Of a stretch of 64,000 nt of DNA, positions 1-9,225 are shown one piece after another. The stretch is taken from positions 62,001 through 126,000 of the forward strand of contig WQVD01000001.1 in the NCBI GenBank assembly GCA_009781755.1. Direction: 5' to 3'. The first letter of the stretch is position 1, and each line of letters begins with the position of its first letter. The notes below the pieces were generated by a model. That model made no database searches and was not told where the DNA came from. It was given only the letters and a program-made list of their open reading frames with translations. The translations under genes were made by a program, and so were the position numbers. Source of the DNA: Defluviitaleaceae bacterium. Lineage in GTDB: Bacteria; Bacillota; Clostridia; Lachnospirales; WQUN01.

Positions 1-1
1 C

Positions 2-688
2 GACGCAATCATCCGTGAATGGTTGGATCGAGTCAAATCGCACGGCATGGTTTTTTCGGCGATATGCGGTGATTTGTCTGCCACGCCCGAAGCTGTCGGC
101 CACGGATTCGAAAACCGCGACGCCAACCCCGTGCTGGTAGAAAAATCCAAGCGTATTCTTGACTTGGCCAAAAAATTGGAGTGCAACGTCGTAACCACGC
201 ACATCGGCACCGTACCCGTCGAGGAGAACGAAACCAAAAAAATCATGCGCGAAGCCTGCCGCGAGTTGGCATTGTACGCCGACTCCATCGGTTCGTATTT
301 CGCTGTGGAAACCGGGCCCGAAATGGCCGTGGTGCTGCGCGACTTCTTAGACAGTCTGGGTGCTAAGGGTGTGCGTGTCAACTACGACCCCGCCAATTTG
401 GTTATGGTTGTGGCGGATGATCCCGTGGCGGGTGTACACACGTTGCGTGACTACATCGTACACACCCACGCCAAAGATGGTATCCAAGTGTCTGCCAATC
501 CACTCAAATGGCAAGAGCTGCCACTGGGCCAAGGCGGCGTAAAGTGGGATGAATACCTGAAGGCGCTACACGCAGTCGGTTTCGACGGTTACCTAACCAT
601 CGAACGTGAATGCGGCGACACCCCCGAAGCGGACATCAAGATGGCAGCCAACTTCCTGCGCGAGCGGTTGACGGCACTGGCTTTATGA
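2..688 (+). CDS. Sugar phosphate isomerase/epimerase (TIM barrel), 5'-truncated by window edge
   Basis: The reading frame is open from base 2 through an internal TTG at 23, so this is the C-terminal part (about 228 residues) of a gene that begins before the window. It looks like the xylose isomerase-like TIM-barrel family (AP endonuclease 2 superfamily, IolE/IolI relatives). Visible metal-site motifs, in order, are ETGPE, NYDPANL, HTHAKD and IERE, which supply the Glu-Asp-His-Glu ligands used by this fold to isomerise or epimerise sugars or inositol derivatives. The exact substrate cannot be read. A second member of the same superfamily lies convergently at 1064-1885, and a xylulokinase follows, which suggests sugar or polyol catabolism. 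Confidence 0.85.
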   Translation, partial: DAIIREWLDRVKSHGMVFSAICGDLSATPEAVGHGFENRDANPVLVEKSKRILDLAKKLECNVVTTHIGTVPVEENETKKIMREACRELALYADSIGSYFAVETGPEMAVVLRDFLDSLGAKGVRVNYDPANLVMVVADDPVAGVHTLRDYIVHTHAKDGIQVSANPLKWQELPLGQGGVKWDEYLKALHAVGFDGYLTIERECGDTPEADIKMAANFLRERLTALAL

Positions 689-696
689 ATTTGATG

Positions 697-942
697 TTAT
701 AAATTCGTACACGCAGCAACCGTGCACAGCAAATCATCGCGGCTGTGATGTCCGCATGCGTCGTCGGTAGCCAGTGTACTCTTGGCGGCGGAATGCAAAC
801 GGCCGATTGCGCCTGGTTCCTTGTCCAAATAGGCTTGTGCAGCAGCAGCAATTTCATTACAACCACCCCTGCAGTCGGGAATATGACTTTGCGCCAAGCG
901 GTGCACAGCGTTGTCAAATTGGTCATTATTAATTTTAATCAC
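697..942 (-). CDS. Possible small protein of unknown function (weak)
   Basis: A frame of 81 codons starts at a GTG and lies between two convergent isomerase genes. The product has several Cys and His residues (CRGGC early, DACGHH later) but I recognise no family. There is no convincing ribosome binding site, and its start abuts a large hairpin at 946-1009. It may be a decayed gene or a chance frame. This 375-base gap otherwise holds only two inverted repeats. Confidence 0.2.
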   Translation of the reverse strand: MIKINNDQFDNAVHRLAQSHIPDCRGGCNEIAAAAQAYLDKEPGAIGRLHSAAKSTLATDDACGHHSRDDLLCTVAACTNL

Positions 943-945
943 GAT

Positions 946-1009
946 AAAACGCCCTTTCGTGGAGCAGGATAATAAAAAATATCTTGCTCCGCGAAAGGGC
1001 GTTTTATTC
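946..1009. terminator. Large bidirectional hairpin terminator
   Basis: Arms reading AAACGCCCTTTCG and CGAAAGGGCGTTT, extended inward by GGAGCA/TGCTCC, flank an AT-rich loop. Both outer ends run into A- or T-rich sequence. It sits between two convergent genes, so it probably ends transcription from both sides. Confidence 0.7.
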
Positions 1010-1029
1010 TTGTTGCGTCCATAAAGATA

Positions 1030-1062
1030 TTTCAGTTGGTAACTGTCAGTTACCAACTGAAA
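1030..1062. repeat. Perfect 15-bp inverted repeat with 3-base centre
   Basis: TTTCAGTTGGTAACT is followed by GTC and then its exact reverse complement. It starts 1 base beyond the stop codon of the minus-strand isomerase gene (1064-1885). The following T tract on the minus strand is poor, so it may be a terminator helper, an mRNA 3'-end stabiliser or a protein site. Confidence 0.65.
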
Positions 1063-1063
1063 T

Positions 1064-1885
1064 TTACCAGCCCAACGATTTCAAATAATCGCGGCTGTGC
1101 TTTGCTGTCTCCAGCGGGGGAAACTCCGGAGATTGGTCATATTCCACAATGACCCATTGTGCGCCCACATCCAGCGCTGCCGTCAATATCGATGGGATGT
1201 CTTGCGCCCCACTTCCTACAGGCTTGAATGTGAATGTACCTTTGTCTGCACGATTGCCGTTGTTTACCGCGCCGATTAAGTCGTAGGGTACGCCATCGAC
1301 TTCGCCCATCAGCGTAAAGTCTTTCAAATGCACGAGTGGTGCGCGATTTGTGTACTTGCGCAAATATTGTGCCGGGTCAATGTTCACCAATTTGACCCAG
1401 CAAGTGTCGATTTGCGTTTGCAAGTATTCGGCAGGTACGGCTTCGTACAGCGCGTCCAACCCATATTGATCGCCCACTTTGCGGAATTCGAATTCATGAT
1501 TGTGGTATAACAGCGTCAATCCGTGCTTTTTTGCAATCCTGCCGAATTCTTCAATTTTGGGAATGGTTTGCGCGAATGTTTCGCCGCCCGGTGCAGCTTC
1601 CATGCTCAACCATGGGATGGCGATATATTCACACCCCACAGATTTGTATTCGGCAAAAACTTCATTTGGTGACGCCGCAATCGCATCAAACGGCACATGC
1701 GCAGAAATACAGCGCAAGCCCACTTTGTCTAACGCTTCCTTAACAGCCACCGCGCCATGCGAGCCAAACCCCGCCAGCTCAACGCCGTTGTACCCCATTG
1801 CTTTTACTTGTTGCAAAGTGCCGTGCAAATCAGCAGCAAATTCATCCCGTACCGAGTAAAGCTGTAATGCTACAGGTAGTGACAT
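1064..1885 (-). CDS. Sugar phosphate isomerase/epimerase (TIM barrel)
   Basis: This 273-residue protein is a complete xylose isomerase-like TIM barrel. It begins PVALQLYSVRDEF, typical of family members that act on inositol, tagatose or other keto-sugars. Metal-site motifs are HNHEFEF, QIDTCW, HLKDF and VEYDQ. I chose the ATG at 1885 because GGAGG lies seven bases upstream of it; a longer frame upstream lacks a site. The gene is monocistronic, is followed at once by a perfect hairpin, and converges on the related gene at the window start. A role in sugar or polyol isomerisation is inferred from family; the substrate is unknown. Confidence 0.88.
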   Translation of the reverse strand: MSLPVALQLYSVRDEFAADLHGTLQQVKAMGYNGVELAGFGSHGAVAVKEALDKVGLRCISAHVPFDAIAASPNEVFAEYKSVGCEYIAIPWLSMEAAPGGETFAQTIPKIEEFGRIAKKHGLTLLYHNHEFEFRKVGDQYGLDALYEAVPAEYLQTQIDTCWVKLVNIDPAQYLRKYTNRAPLVHLKDFTLMGEVDGVPYDLIGAVNNGNRADKGTFTFKPVGSGAQDIPSILTAALDVGAQWVIVEYDQSPEFPPLETAKHSRDYLKSLGW

Positions 1886-2027
1886 TTTCATTCCTCCGTT
1901 TTTCTTGTAATTATAGCAAAGGAAATTAATCAACACCACAAATTAACTATTTTCAAACAAAATTATATCGTATATAATCCATCAGACAGGTTATGATAAT
2001 AATTCGCTTGAGGAGGGCATTGCACAT

Positions 2028-3095
2028 ATGGCTTACAAAGTATTAATTGTTGATGATGTGCAAATAAACTTAGATATACTAGAAACCATACTTAATGACG
2101 AATATGACGTTTTTACGGCAATATCCGGCAAGTCGGCATTGGAATTGATTGAAGCGGCCCGACCCGATATGATTTTGCTTGACCTGTCCATGCCTGAAAT
2201 GGACGGATTTGAATTATTGCGCACCATCCGCAAAAACCCCGCCAACGAACACATTCCCGTTATTTTCGTAACCGCAGAAAAAGACGAATATTCCGAAGAA
2301 AAAGGCTTGAGCCTAGGAGCCGTAGATTACATAAAAAAACCGTACAGCGCGGAAGTAATCAGCATAAAAATCCGCAACCATTTAGAACTTAAAGCTTATC
2401 GCGATGATTTAGAAGGCTTGGTGCAGGAGCGCACCCGCCAACTTACAGCATCCAACGAAGCCATTATTATGGGCATGTCCTTGTTATCCGAATCACGTGA
2501 CGGCATCACCGGAGCGCATATAGCCCGTATAAAAGAACAGACACGCTTGCTTACCTGCTACATACATCAACGCTACCCGCAAATTTTATGCAAAGAAATG
2601 GCGCAGTTAATCACCACATACTCTCCCCTACATGACGTGGGCAAAGTCGGCATCCCCGATAATGTGTTAAAAAAACCCGGCAGCCTAACCCGCGAGGAAT
2701 TTGATTTAGTAAAAACCCATACCCAAAGCGGCGGCGAACTACTGCGCCAAATGATGGAATTTTTATCCGACGATAACCGCACGCCCATAACCGTCGCCAT
2801 CAATATCGCCGAAGGGCACCACGAACGCTTTGACGGAACAGGCTACCCCCATGGGCTGTCAGGTTACGACATCCCATTGGCGGCACGCATCGTTGCTATC
2901 CCCGACGTATACGATGCCTTGCGCAGCACGCGCCCATACAAGCGCGGCTTTACCCATGAAGAAGCATTGGATATCATACTCAAGGGTGATGGTCGTACCG
3001 ACCCCAAACATTTTGATCCCATGGTATTAGAAGCTTTCCAAGCGGTACATTCACAGATGGCGCATTTATTTGACACCAACCCGGATACAATATAA
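2028..3095 (+). CDS. Response regulator with HD-GYP domain (cyclic-di-GMP phosphodiesterase type)
   Basis: An N-terminal receiver domain (about residues 4-120) has the acidic pair DD at 9-10, the phospho-acceptor Asp in LLDLSMP near residue 52, and Lys in YIKKPY. A linker helix leads to an HD-GYP domain (about 140-345) with HDVGKVGIPD and HHERFDGTGYP, the metal and GYP motifs. Such proteins hydrolyse cyclic di-GMP to GMP when phosphorylated. AGGAGGG precedes the ATG, and a TATAAT box lies at about 1973-1978. No histidine kinase is adjacent, so its partner is elsewhere. A GGDEF protein at 20.8 kb in this window makes the opposite activity. Confidence 0.93.
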   Translation: MAYKVLIVDDVQINLDILETILNDEYDVFTAISGKSALELIEAARPDMILLDLSMPEMDGFELLRTIRKNPANEHIPVIFVTAEKDEYSEEKGLSLGAVDYIKKPYSAEVISIKIRNHLELKAYRDDLEGLVQERTRQLTASNEAIIMGMSLLSESRDGITGAHIARIKEQTRLLTCYIHQRYPQILCKEMAQLITTYSPLHDVGKVGIPDNVLKKPGSLTREEFDLVKTHTQSGGELLRQMMEFLSDDNRTPITVAINIAEGHHERFDGTGYPHGLSGYDIPLAARIVAIPDVYDALRSTRPYKRGFTHEEALDIILKGDGRTDPKHFDPMVLEAFQAVHSQMAHLFDTNPDTI

Positions 3096-3217
3096 TTGAA
3101 ATTTTATTTTTCATGATGGAGCTGCGCGGTGCGTGGCTTTTTGTTTTCCGCGATTTTCTCCCTATTTTGCCAAAGTATGGTATACTGGCTTGAATATATT
3201 AGATAGGATGGGATATT

Positions 3218-4690
3218 ATGTTTACATTGGGTATTGACATCGGCACATCTGCAGTCAAAGTGATAGTAATGAACCAAAATGGGGAAGTCTTGCGTACCGT
3301 ATCGCGGGATTATCCCCTTTATTTGTTTGGCGACGGCTGCTCGGAACAAGCACCGCAAGACTGGTGGGCGCAAACAGTCATCGCATTAAAAGAAATCACA
3401 ACAGACTACCCCAACATCGCAGCGGTAAGCTTTAGCGGACAAATGCACGGACTGGTGGCGCTGGATGCGGATGGCAACGTCTTGCGCCGGGCGATCTTAT
3501 GGAATGACCAACGCACCACAGCAGAATGCGATTATTTAAACAATACAGTCGGCCGTGAAGTATTGCTTGCCAACGCCGCCAACATCGCATTAACGGGCTT
3601 CACCCTGCCCAAGATTTTGTGGGTGAAAAACAACGAGCCGGAAATTTTCAAGCAAATTAAAATGGTGATGCTTCCCAAGGATTATATTGCGTATATGTTA
3701 TCGGGCGTGGCCGCGACGGATTATTCCGATGCATCGGGCATGTTGTTGTTGGACGTAGCAAAACGCGATTGGTCGGACAAGATGCTGGCAATCGCCGAGT
3801 TGACCCGCGATAATGTACCCAAGCTGTTCGCATCCTACGAATCCGTCGGCACCGTAACCCCGCAAGCCGCACAAGAAACGGGCTTACCCACGTCGTGCAA
3901 GGTAGTCATCGGCGGCGGTGACCAAGCCGTAGGTGCTGTAGGCACAGGCACGGTGGAAGAGGGAACATGCTCTGTATCACTGGGTACGTCGGGCGTTTTG
4001 TTTGTGGCGATGGATGAATTTGCGGTGGATAATAGCCCCGCGGCGATTCACGCGTTTGCCCATGCCACTGGGCGTTACCATATGATGGGCGTGACATTGG
4101 CAGCAGCGGGTTCTTCTAAATGGTGGGTCGAGCAAGTGCTGGGCACAACCGATTATCCCGCCGAGCAAGTGGATATCAATGAATTAGGGCGTAATAAAGT
4201 GTATTACTTACCCTATCTGTCGGGCGAGCGCACACCCCATAATGACCCCTACGCACGCGGCGCATTTATAGGCATGACCATGGCCACCACCCGCGCCGAA
4301 ATGACGCAGTCTCTCTTCGAAGGCGTGGCCTTTAGCCTACGCGATATATTGGTGCGTGTCCGAGCACTGGGCAAAACCGTATCCACCGCGCGTATCATCG
4401 GCGGCGGCGCGAATAGCCCCGTGTGGTGCCAAATTGTGGCCGACGTGCTCAACGTAACTGTACAAAAAATCCACTCCGATGAAGGCCCTGCGCTAGGCGC
4501 AGCTATCCTAGCCATGGTAGGTGCAGGCGTATACGCATCCGTAGAAGAAGCTTGTACAAAACTCATTAAAACCACCGAAACCTTCACCCCCAACCCCCAA
4601 ACTGCCGCCGCATACGACAAGCATTACGCCGTATACACTAGGTTGTACGAAGCATTAAAAGGAAGCTACAGCGAAATCGCAAAAATATAA
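3218..4690 (+). CDS. xylB: Xylulokinase (FGGY family)
   Basis: This 490-residue FGGY kinase phosphorylates D-xylulose for the pentose phosphate pathway. The N-terminal half carries the GIDIGTSAVK nucleotide fold and the FSGQMHG signature typical of xylulokinases; the C-terminal half has GGGDQAVGA with the catalytic-base Asp and the GGGANSPVWCQI ATP-site motif. Length matches the family. An extended -10 (TGGTATACT) lies at about 3178-3186. It stands just upstream of ftsH, 13 bases away, without other xylose genes apart from the TIM-barrel isomerases nearby. A related FGGY substrate such as another ketopentose cannot be excluded. Confidence 0.92.
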   Translation: MFTLGIDIGTSAVKVIVMNQNGEVLRTVSRDYPLYLFGDGCSEQAPQDWWAQTVIALKEITTDYPNIAAVSFSGQMHGLVALDADGNVLRRAILWNDQRTTAECDYLNNTVGREVLLANAANIALTGFTLPKILWVKNNEPEIFKQIKMVMLPKDYIAYMLSGVAATDYSDASGMLLLDVAKRDWSDKMLAIAELTRDNVPKLFASYESVGTVTPQAAQETGLPTSCKVVIGGGDQAVGAVGTGTVEEGTCSVSLGTSGVLFVAMDEFAVDNSPAAIHAFAHATGRYHMMGVTLAAAGSSKWWVEQVLGTTDYPAEQVDINELGRNKVYYLPYLSGERTPHNDPYARGAFIGMTMATTRAEMTQSLFEGVAFSLRDILVRVRALGKTVSTARIIGGGANSPVWCQIVADVLNVTVQKIHSDEGPALGAAILAMVGAGVYASVEEACTKLIKTTETFTPNPQTAAAYDKHYAVYTRLYEALKGSYSEIAKI

Positions 4691-4703
4691 AGCAGGTGAA
4701 TAA

Positions 4704-6743
4704 GTGAACGATCATAACCGGAACGACCGCAAAGACCCCAAAGGACCGCCGCCAGCGCCGCCGCGTATGCCGGGCGGCATGATGATGACCGTTTTGGTAA
4801 TTGCCACAATTGTCATTGCCATGCAATTATTTTTTTCCACAATAACGGGCGACCGTACCGAGCGCATTTATTACAGTGCATTCTTGGAAATGTTGGAAGC
4901 AGGGGATGTCGCCCATGTAGAAGTCCAGCCCGACCGGTTAATCATCACGCTGGTTACACCCGAGGAAAATGGCGACGAAGCAGACGAAGATGAATACACA
5001 TCTTATTATGATGAAGGAGTGTATCCATATGACGCGTATGCTGAGGCCTACAAACCCGAGCCGGAGTCCGAAACAACGCCCGCCTCGGCAGGTAATTTCT
5101 TCGACCGCTCCATGGGCAATTTTATGTCGCGCCAAAATGAACAAACCGCAGCGCGCCCCACGATTGTATACACCGGACGTATGCCCGATCCCGAATTGTT
5201 GGCGCGCTTGCAATACCATGGCGTGGAATACGAAGCCACAATTATAACGGTCAATTATTTTTGGGTTATATTGCAATTTATGTTGCCGTTCCTGTTTATT
5301 TTGGCCATCATTTTGTTTATGCGCCGCGCAATGAGCGGCATGATGGGGGGGCGCGGCGGCATCATGGGCATCGGTCAATCCAACGCTAAGGTATATATGG
5401 AGAAAAAAACCGGCGTCACGTTTAACGACGTAGCCGGGCAGGAAGAAGCCAAGGAAAGCCTGACCGAAATCGTAGACTTCTTGCACAACCCAGAAAAATA
5501 CGCTGCCATCGGTGCCTTACAACCCAAGGGCGCACTCATGGTAGGCCCCCCAGGTACGGGCAAAACATTAATGGCAAAGGCTGTTGCGGGTGAAGCGAAT
5601 GTAGTGTTCTTCTCGTTGAGCGGGTCGGACTTTGTAGAGATGTTTGTAGGCGTGGGAGCATCGCGTGTGCGTGATTTATTCAAGCAAGCTGCGCAGCAAG
5701 CCCCAGCGATTATTTTCATTGACGAAATCGACGCCATCGGTAAAAGTCGCGACAACCAAATGAATTCTAACGACGAACGCGAACAAACACTTAATCAGCT
5801 GTTGGCAGAGATGGATGGTTTCGATTCGTCCAAAGGTGTTGTTATTTTGGGTGCTACCAATCGGCCGGAAGTATTGGACAAGGCCTTGTTGCGTCCAGGG
5901 CGTTTCGATCGCCGAATTAACGTGGAGCTGCCCGATTTAAAAGGCCGTGAAGAAATCTTGGCCCTACATGCTAAAAAAGTGAAGATGAGCAGCAAGGTAG
6001 AATTGAAACGCATCGCCACCATTACCCCCGGTGCAGCGGGTGCAGACTTGCAAAATATGATCAACGAAGCCGCCCTGCGTGCCGTGCGCATGGGGCGCAC
6101 CGAGGTTATCCAAGAGGACTTGCTGGAAGCTGTAGAAGTCGTTATCGCGGGCAAAGAAAAAAAAGACCGCATCATGACTGAGAAGGAAAAGCGCATCGTA
6201 GCATATCATGAAGTAGGACATGCTTTTGCTGCAGCAGTGCAAAAGGACGCTAACCCTGTAGAAAAAATTTCTATTGTACCGCGTACAAAAGGCGCGCTGG
6301 GTTACGTCCTGCAAGCTCCCGAAGAGGAACGTTTCATGCATACCAAAGACCAAATGCTGGCGGAAATCGTCGTACTAATGGCCGGCCGCGCAGCGGAAAT
6401 GGTTATGTACAATACGCAATCCACCGGTGCGGCCAACGATATCGAACGCGCTACACGTATGGCGCGCTCCATGGTGACCATGTACGGAATGAGCGACAAA
6501 TTTGGTATGATGTCATTGGAGAGCGCAGGTAATCGATACTTGGATGGGCGCGCCATCCTTAATGTAAGCGACGCAACCGGTGCCGAGCTGGACAAAGAAG
6601 TCAGTAATATTTTACAAGGTTGCTACCGAAAGGCGGTTAGTTTGTTAAAAGACAACGAAGCAAAAATGACCGTAATCGCAGATTATTTATTCACCAAGGA
6701 AACGATGACGGGCGATGAATTTATGGAAATGTTCCGCGCATAA
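4704..6743 (+). CDS. ftsH: ATP-dependent zinc metalloprotease FtsH
   Basis: This 679-residue membrane protease degrades misfolded membrane and regulatory proteins. A short Pro-rich cytoplasmic N-terminus precedes transmembrane segment 1 (about 25-45). An acidic, Glu/Tyr-rich external insert follows, then segment 2 (about 184-206). The AAA module has Walker A GPPGTGKT near 280 and Walker B IIFIDEID; the zinc protease motif HEVGH is near 500. The start is a GTG preceded by AGCAGGTG. The acidic external stretch (about residues 85-125) is longer than in many FtsH proteins. Confidence 0.97.
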   Translation: MNDHNRNDRKDPKGPPPAPPRMPGGMMMTVLVIATIVIAMQLFFSTITGDRTERIYYSAFLEMLEAGDVAHVEVQPDRLIITLVTPEENGDEADEDEYTSYYDEGVYPYDAYAEAYKPEPESETTPASAGNFFDRSMGNFMSRQNEQTAARPTIVYTGRMPDPELLARLQYHGVEYEATIITVNYFWVILQFMLPFLFILAIILFMRRAMSGMMGGRGGIMGIGQSNAKVYMEKKTGVTFNDVAGQEEAKESLTEIVDFLHNPEKYAAIGALQPKGALMVGPPGTGKTLMAKAVAGEANVVFFSLSGSDFVEMFVGVGASRVRDLFKQAAQQAPAIIFIDEIDAIGKSRDNQMNSNDEREQTLNQLLAEMDGFDSSKGVVILGATNRPEVLDKALLRPGRFDRRINVELPDLKGREEILALHAKKVKMSSKVELKRIATITPGAAGADLQNMINEAALRAVRMGRTEVIQEDLLEAVEVVIAGKEKKDRIMTEKEKRIVAYHEVGHAFAAAVQKDANPVEKISIVPRTKGALGYVLQAPEEERFMHTKDQMLAEIVVLMAGRAAEMVMYNTQSTGAANDIERATRMARSMVTMYGMSDKFGMMSLESAGNRYLDGRAILNVSDATGAELDKEVSNILQGCYRKAVSLLKDNEAKMTVIADYLFTKETMTGDEFMEMFRA

Positions 6744-6787
6744 GAAAGGTTTGTTCACGAAAAATCCGTTTTAAAGGTGCGTGAATT

Positions 6788-6991
6788 ATGAGTGCAGTGA
6801 AGCTGATGCTAACCGGAATTTTTTTGATTTTGGTTAGCATTTTTATTGTGGCGATGTTAATTTTATTTTCGACAAGTACGACCAATACGGCCGATTATAA
6901 CTTTATGCATGGGGTGAAAATATTTTTGCCGTTTGTTATTGGGTTTGGATGTTTTCTCATGGGGTTATTGAAAAAGGATTTAAAGCAATGA
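6788..6991 (+). CDS. Small two-helix membrane protein
   Basis: A 67-residue protein with two predicted membrane segments (about 8-30 and 44-62) separated by a short polar loop and ending in KKDLKQ. I recognise no family. It lies downstream of ftsH and its stop overlaps the start of the NUDIX gene as ATGA (6988-6991), so the two are translationally coupled. Its overlap and upstream AAAGGTG make it a real gene more likely than not. Confidence 0.65.
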   Translation: MSAVKLMLTGIFLILVSIFIVAMLILFSTSTTNTADYNFMHGVKIFLPFVIGFGCFLMGLLKKDLKQ

Positions 6992-7470
6992 AATGGCCGA
7001 CGCACATTGTTGCCGCGACGGGGTATGTATTTAATGAGCGCGATGAGTTGCTGATGGTGAAATTGCATCATCGCGGATGGGATGCCACAGGTGGGCAAGT
7101 GGAAGTCGGCGAAAGCATTGAAGAGGGCGTGCTACGCGAAATTATGGAGGAAAGCGGAATCACTGCCACCGTGCGGTCGTTGGTTGGGGTGTATTCCAAC
7201 GTGGGGGTTAACGTGGCGCATGATGGGGTAACGCCTGTACCTACCAAATTGATTTTGGAATTTATTTGCGATTATGTAAGTGGTGAGCCGACCACATCGG
7301 ACGAAAACAACGAAACCAAATGGGTGCCGCGCGGCGAAGCGTTGGCACTCGTTACTTCACCCGCACGCCGTAGTGCGTTTGAAAAAATGTTGGCGTTTGA
7401 TGGGCGAGCATGTTATGCGTCGTATGTGACGCAACCATCGTATCAATTATTATCGGAGCGATATATTTAA
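6988..7470 (+). CDS. NUDIX hydrolase
   Basis: This 160-residue protein has a perfect Nudix box: G, five residues, E, seven residues, then REIMEESGI (about residues 37-59). The family cleaves nucleoside diphosphates linked to another group. The substrate is not readable. The start is the ATG in the ATGA overlap with the upstream small membrane gene; a frame extending further upstream would run inside that gene. Confidence 0.9.
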   Translation: MKWPTHIVAATGYVFNERDELLMVKLHHRGWDATGGQVEVGESIEEGVLREIMEESGITATVRSLVGVYSNVGVNVAHDGVTPVPTKLILEFICDYVSGEPTTSDENNETKWVPRGEALALVTSPARRSAFEKMLAFDGRACYASYVTQPSYQLLSERYI

Positions 7471-7536
7471 AACGCGTTCTCATAATATCCGGCGGTGTAT
7501 TAAAAATAATTTATAAACAAGCGGGGGGTTGCGCGT

Positions 7537-9225
7537 ATGAGCGTAACAGCGATTGTTTTTGTGATTGTATTTGTAAGCACGGCAATGGTCGTGCTTTTTA
7601 TCACGCGTGTGCGGGCGAAGGCGGCTTTGCGGACGCGGTTGTTGGATATGCCGGGTAAGCTGCCCGAATTGGGCGTGGGTGGCAACCCCGTTTCGTTAGA
7701 GAACCTCGACAGTATCGCGCGGTATGCAACGCATGAAGCGGCGCATGCTCCCGATGCATGGCGGTTGGATGCAACAACATGGAATGACCTAGACATGGAC
7801 AAGGTGTTTGGGCGTGTTAATGTGTGCTTGTCCAGCGTGGGCGAGGAATATTTATATAATTGCCTACACGATTTACAACAACGCCCCAACGCGTTGTTGG
7901 AGCGCGAAAAACTCGTGCAGTTTTTTTCTGCCGAAACGGAAGAACGGCTGGCTGTACATATGGCATTGCATCGCTTGGGCAAAGAGAATTACAACGGCTT
8001 GGCGCGGTTGATGTTCGCATTCGATGGAAAATTTTTAAAATTTCAATGGTTGTATAAAGTTTTGGCGTGGATGCCTTTGTTGACAGCGGCGTTGATTTTT
8101 GTGCATGTGCCGTTAGGTGTGATGGGTTTGCTTGCGGCGTTTTTGATTAATGCGGTTGTGCACAATCGGGTCAAAGATAGGCTGGAAGATGATATCCCTG
8201 CGTTGGAATATATGAACGCGCTGTTTGCATGTTGCAAGCGGTTGGCGGCGCGGAAGATTGATTTGCCTGTTTTTGAAAAATTACGGACGGCGTTTACGTT
8301 TTTCAAACCGATGATGAATCGGTTGCCGCAGTCACGCAACCGCGGCAGTGTGTATTTGGATTTTGATTTCATCTATGAGTATGTGCGGATCATCTTTTTG
8401 TACGATGTGCGCAATTACAATCGGTTATCGCAGGAGATAAAGGAGCACAACTGGCAACTGCATGAATTATTCAAAGGCGTGGGCGAAATAGAAGTGGCTT
8501 TGTGTGTACAAAGCCTGCGGATGAATTTGCCCGTTGCGTGTGTGCCGGAGTTTGGCAATGATGCGCAAATTACGTTTGAAGAGTTGGTGCACCCATTGAT
8601 AAAACAACCCATAACCAACACGGGGCAAATCGGCGGAGATAGCTTGCTAACGGGTTCAAATGCATCGGGCAAATCTACGTTTGTTAAATCATTGGCGTTG
8701 GGTGGCGTGCTGGCGCAAACGCTGCATACCTGTGCGGCGGCGCGGTTTACGTTGCGTTTCTCGTGGGTGATGACCTCAATGGTTATGCGGGACGATTTGT
8801 CGGGCGGGGACAGTTATTTCATCGTGGAAATTAAGTCATTGAAACGTATGTTGGAACGCGTGGCGTTGTACCCGTGCACATGCTTTATTGACGAAATCCT
8901 GCGCGGAACGAATACCGTGGAACGTATTGCTGCGTCGGCGTCGGTGTTGCGTTGGTTAGACGGAGGCGGGCAACGAAATTGCCTAACCGTAGCAGCCACG
9001 CATGACATCGAATTGACACACCTGCTGGCCAACACCTATTCAAATTACCACTTCCGCGAGACGGTGACGCCGGCGGGCGTAACGTTTAATTATAAATTGC
9101 AAGATGGTCCTTCCACCACGCGCAATGCAATTAAATTATTGGAAGTGATGGATTTTGATCCGCAAATCGTAACGCAAGCGCAAGACATGGCACAGGGATA
9201 TGACACTACACAGAAATGGAAGTGA
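7537..9225 (+). CDS. Membrane-anchored MutS-like ATPase
   Basis: This 562-residue protein has a MutS domain V ATPase at its C-terminal end: Walker A GSNASGKST near 373, the DDLSGGDSYF region and Walker B with CFIDEILRGTNT near 450. It lacks the mismatch-recognition domain I of MutS. Instead it has one N-terminal membrane helix (about 4-24) and a hydrophobic pair near 175-215. Firmicutes encode such MutS-family proteins alongside true MutS and MutS2; their role is unknown. AGCGGGGGG lies upstream of the ATG. Its end overlaps the AAC(3)-like gene by ten bases. Confidence 0.85.
   Translation: MSVTAIVFVIVFVSTAMVVLFITRVRAKAALRTRLLDMPGKLPELGVGGNPVSLENLDSIARYATHEAAHAPDAWRLDATTWNDLDMDKVFGRVNVCLSSVGEEYLYNCLHDLQQRPNALLEREKLVQFFSAETEERLAVHMALHRLGKENYNGLARLMFAFDGKFLKFQWLYKVLAWMPLLTAALIFVHVPLGVMGLLAAFLINAVVHNRVKDRLEDDIPALEYMNALFACCKRLAARKIDLPVFEKLRTAFTFFKPMMNRLPQSRNRGSVYLDFDFIYEYVRIIFLYDVRNYNRLSQEIKEHNWQLHELFKGVGEIEVALCVQSLRMNLPVACVPEFGNDAQITFEELVHPLIKQPITNTGQIGGDSLLTGSNASGKSTFVKSLALGGVLAQTLHTCAAARFTLRFSWVMTSMVMRDDLSGGDSYFIVEIKSLKRMLERVALYPCTCFIDEILRGTNTVERIAASASVLRWLDGGGQRNCLTVAATHDIELTHLLANTYSNYHFRETVTPAGVTFNYKLQDGPSTTRNAIKLLEVMDFDPQIVTQAQDMAQGYDTTQKWK

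Noticed and set aside
4704-6743. Frameshifted or duplicated FtsH because of its long acidic insert
   Set aside because: All catalytic and ATPase motifs are in order in one frame, and the insert is outside the membrane, where length varies.
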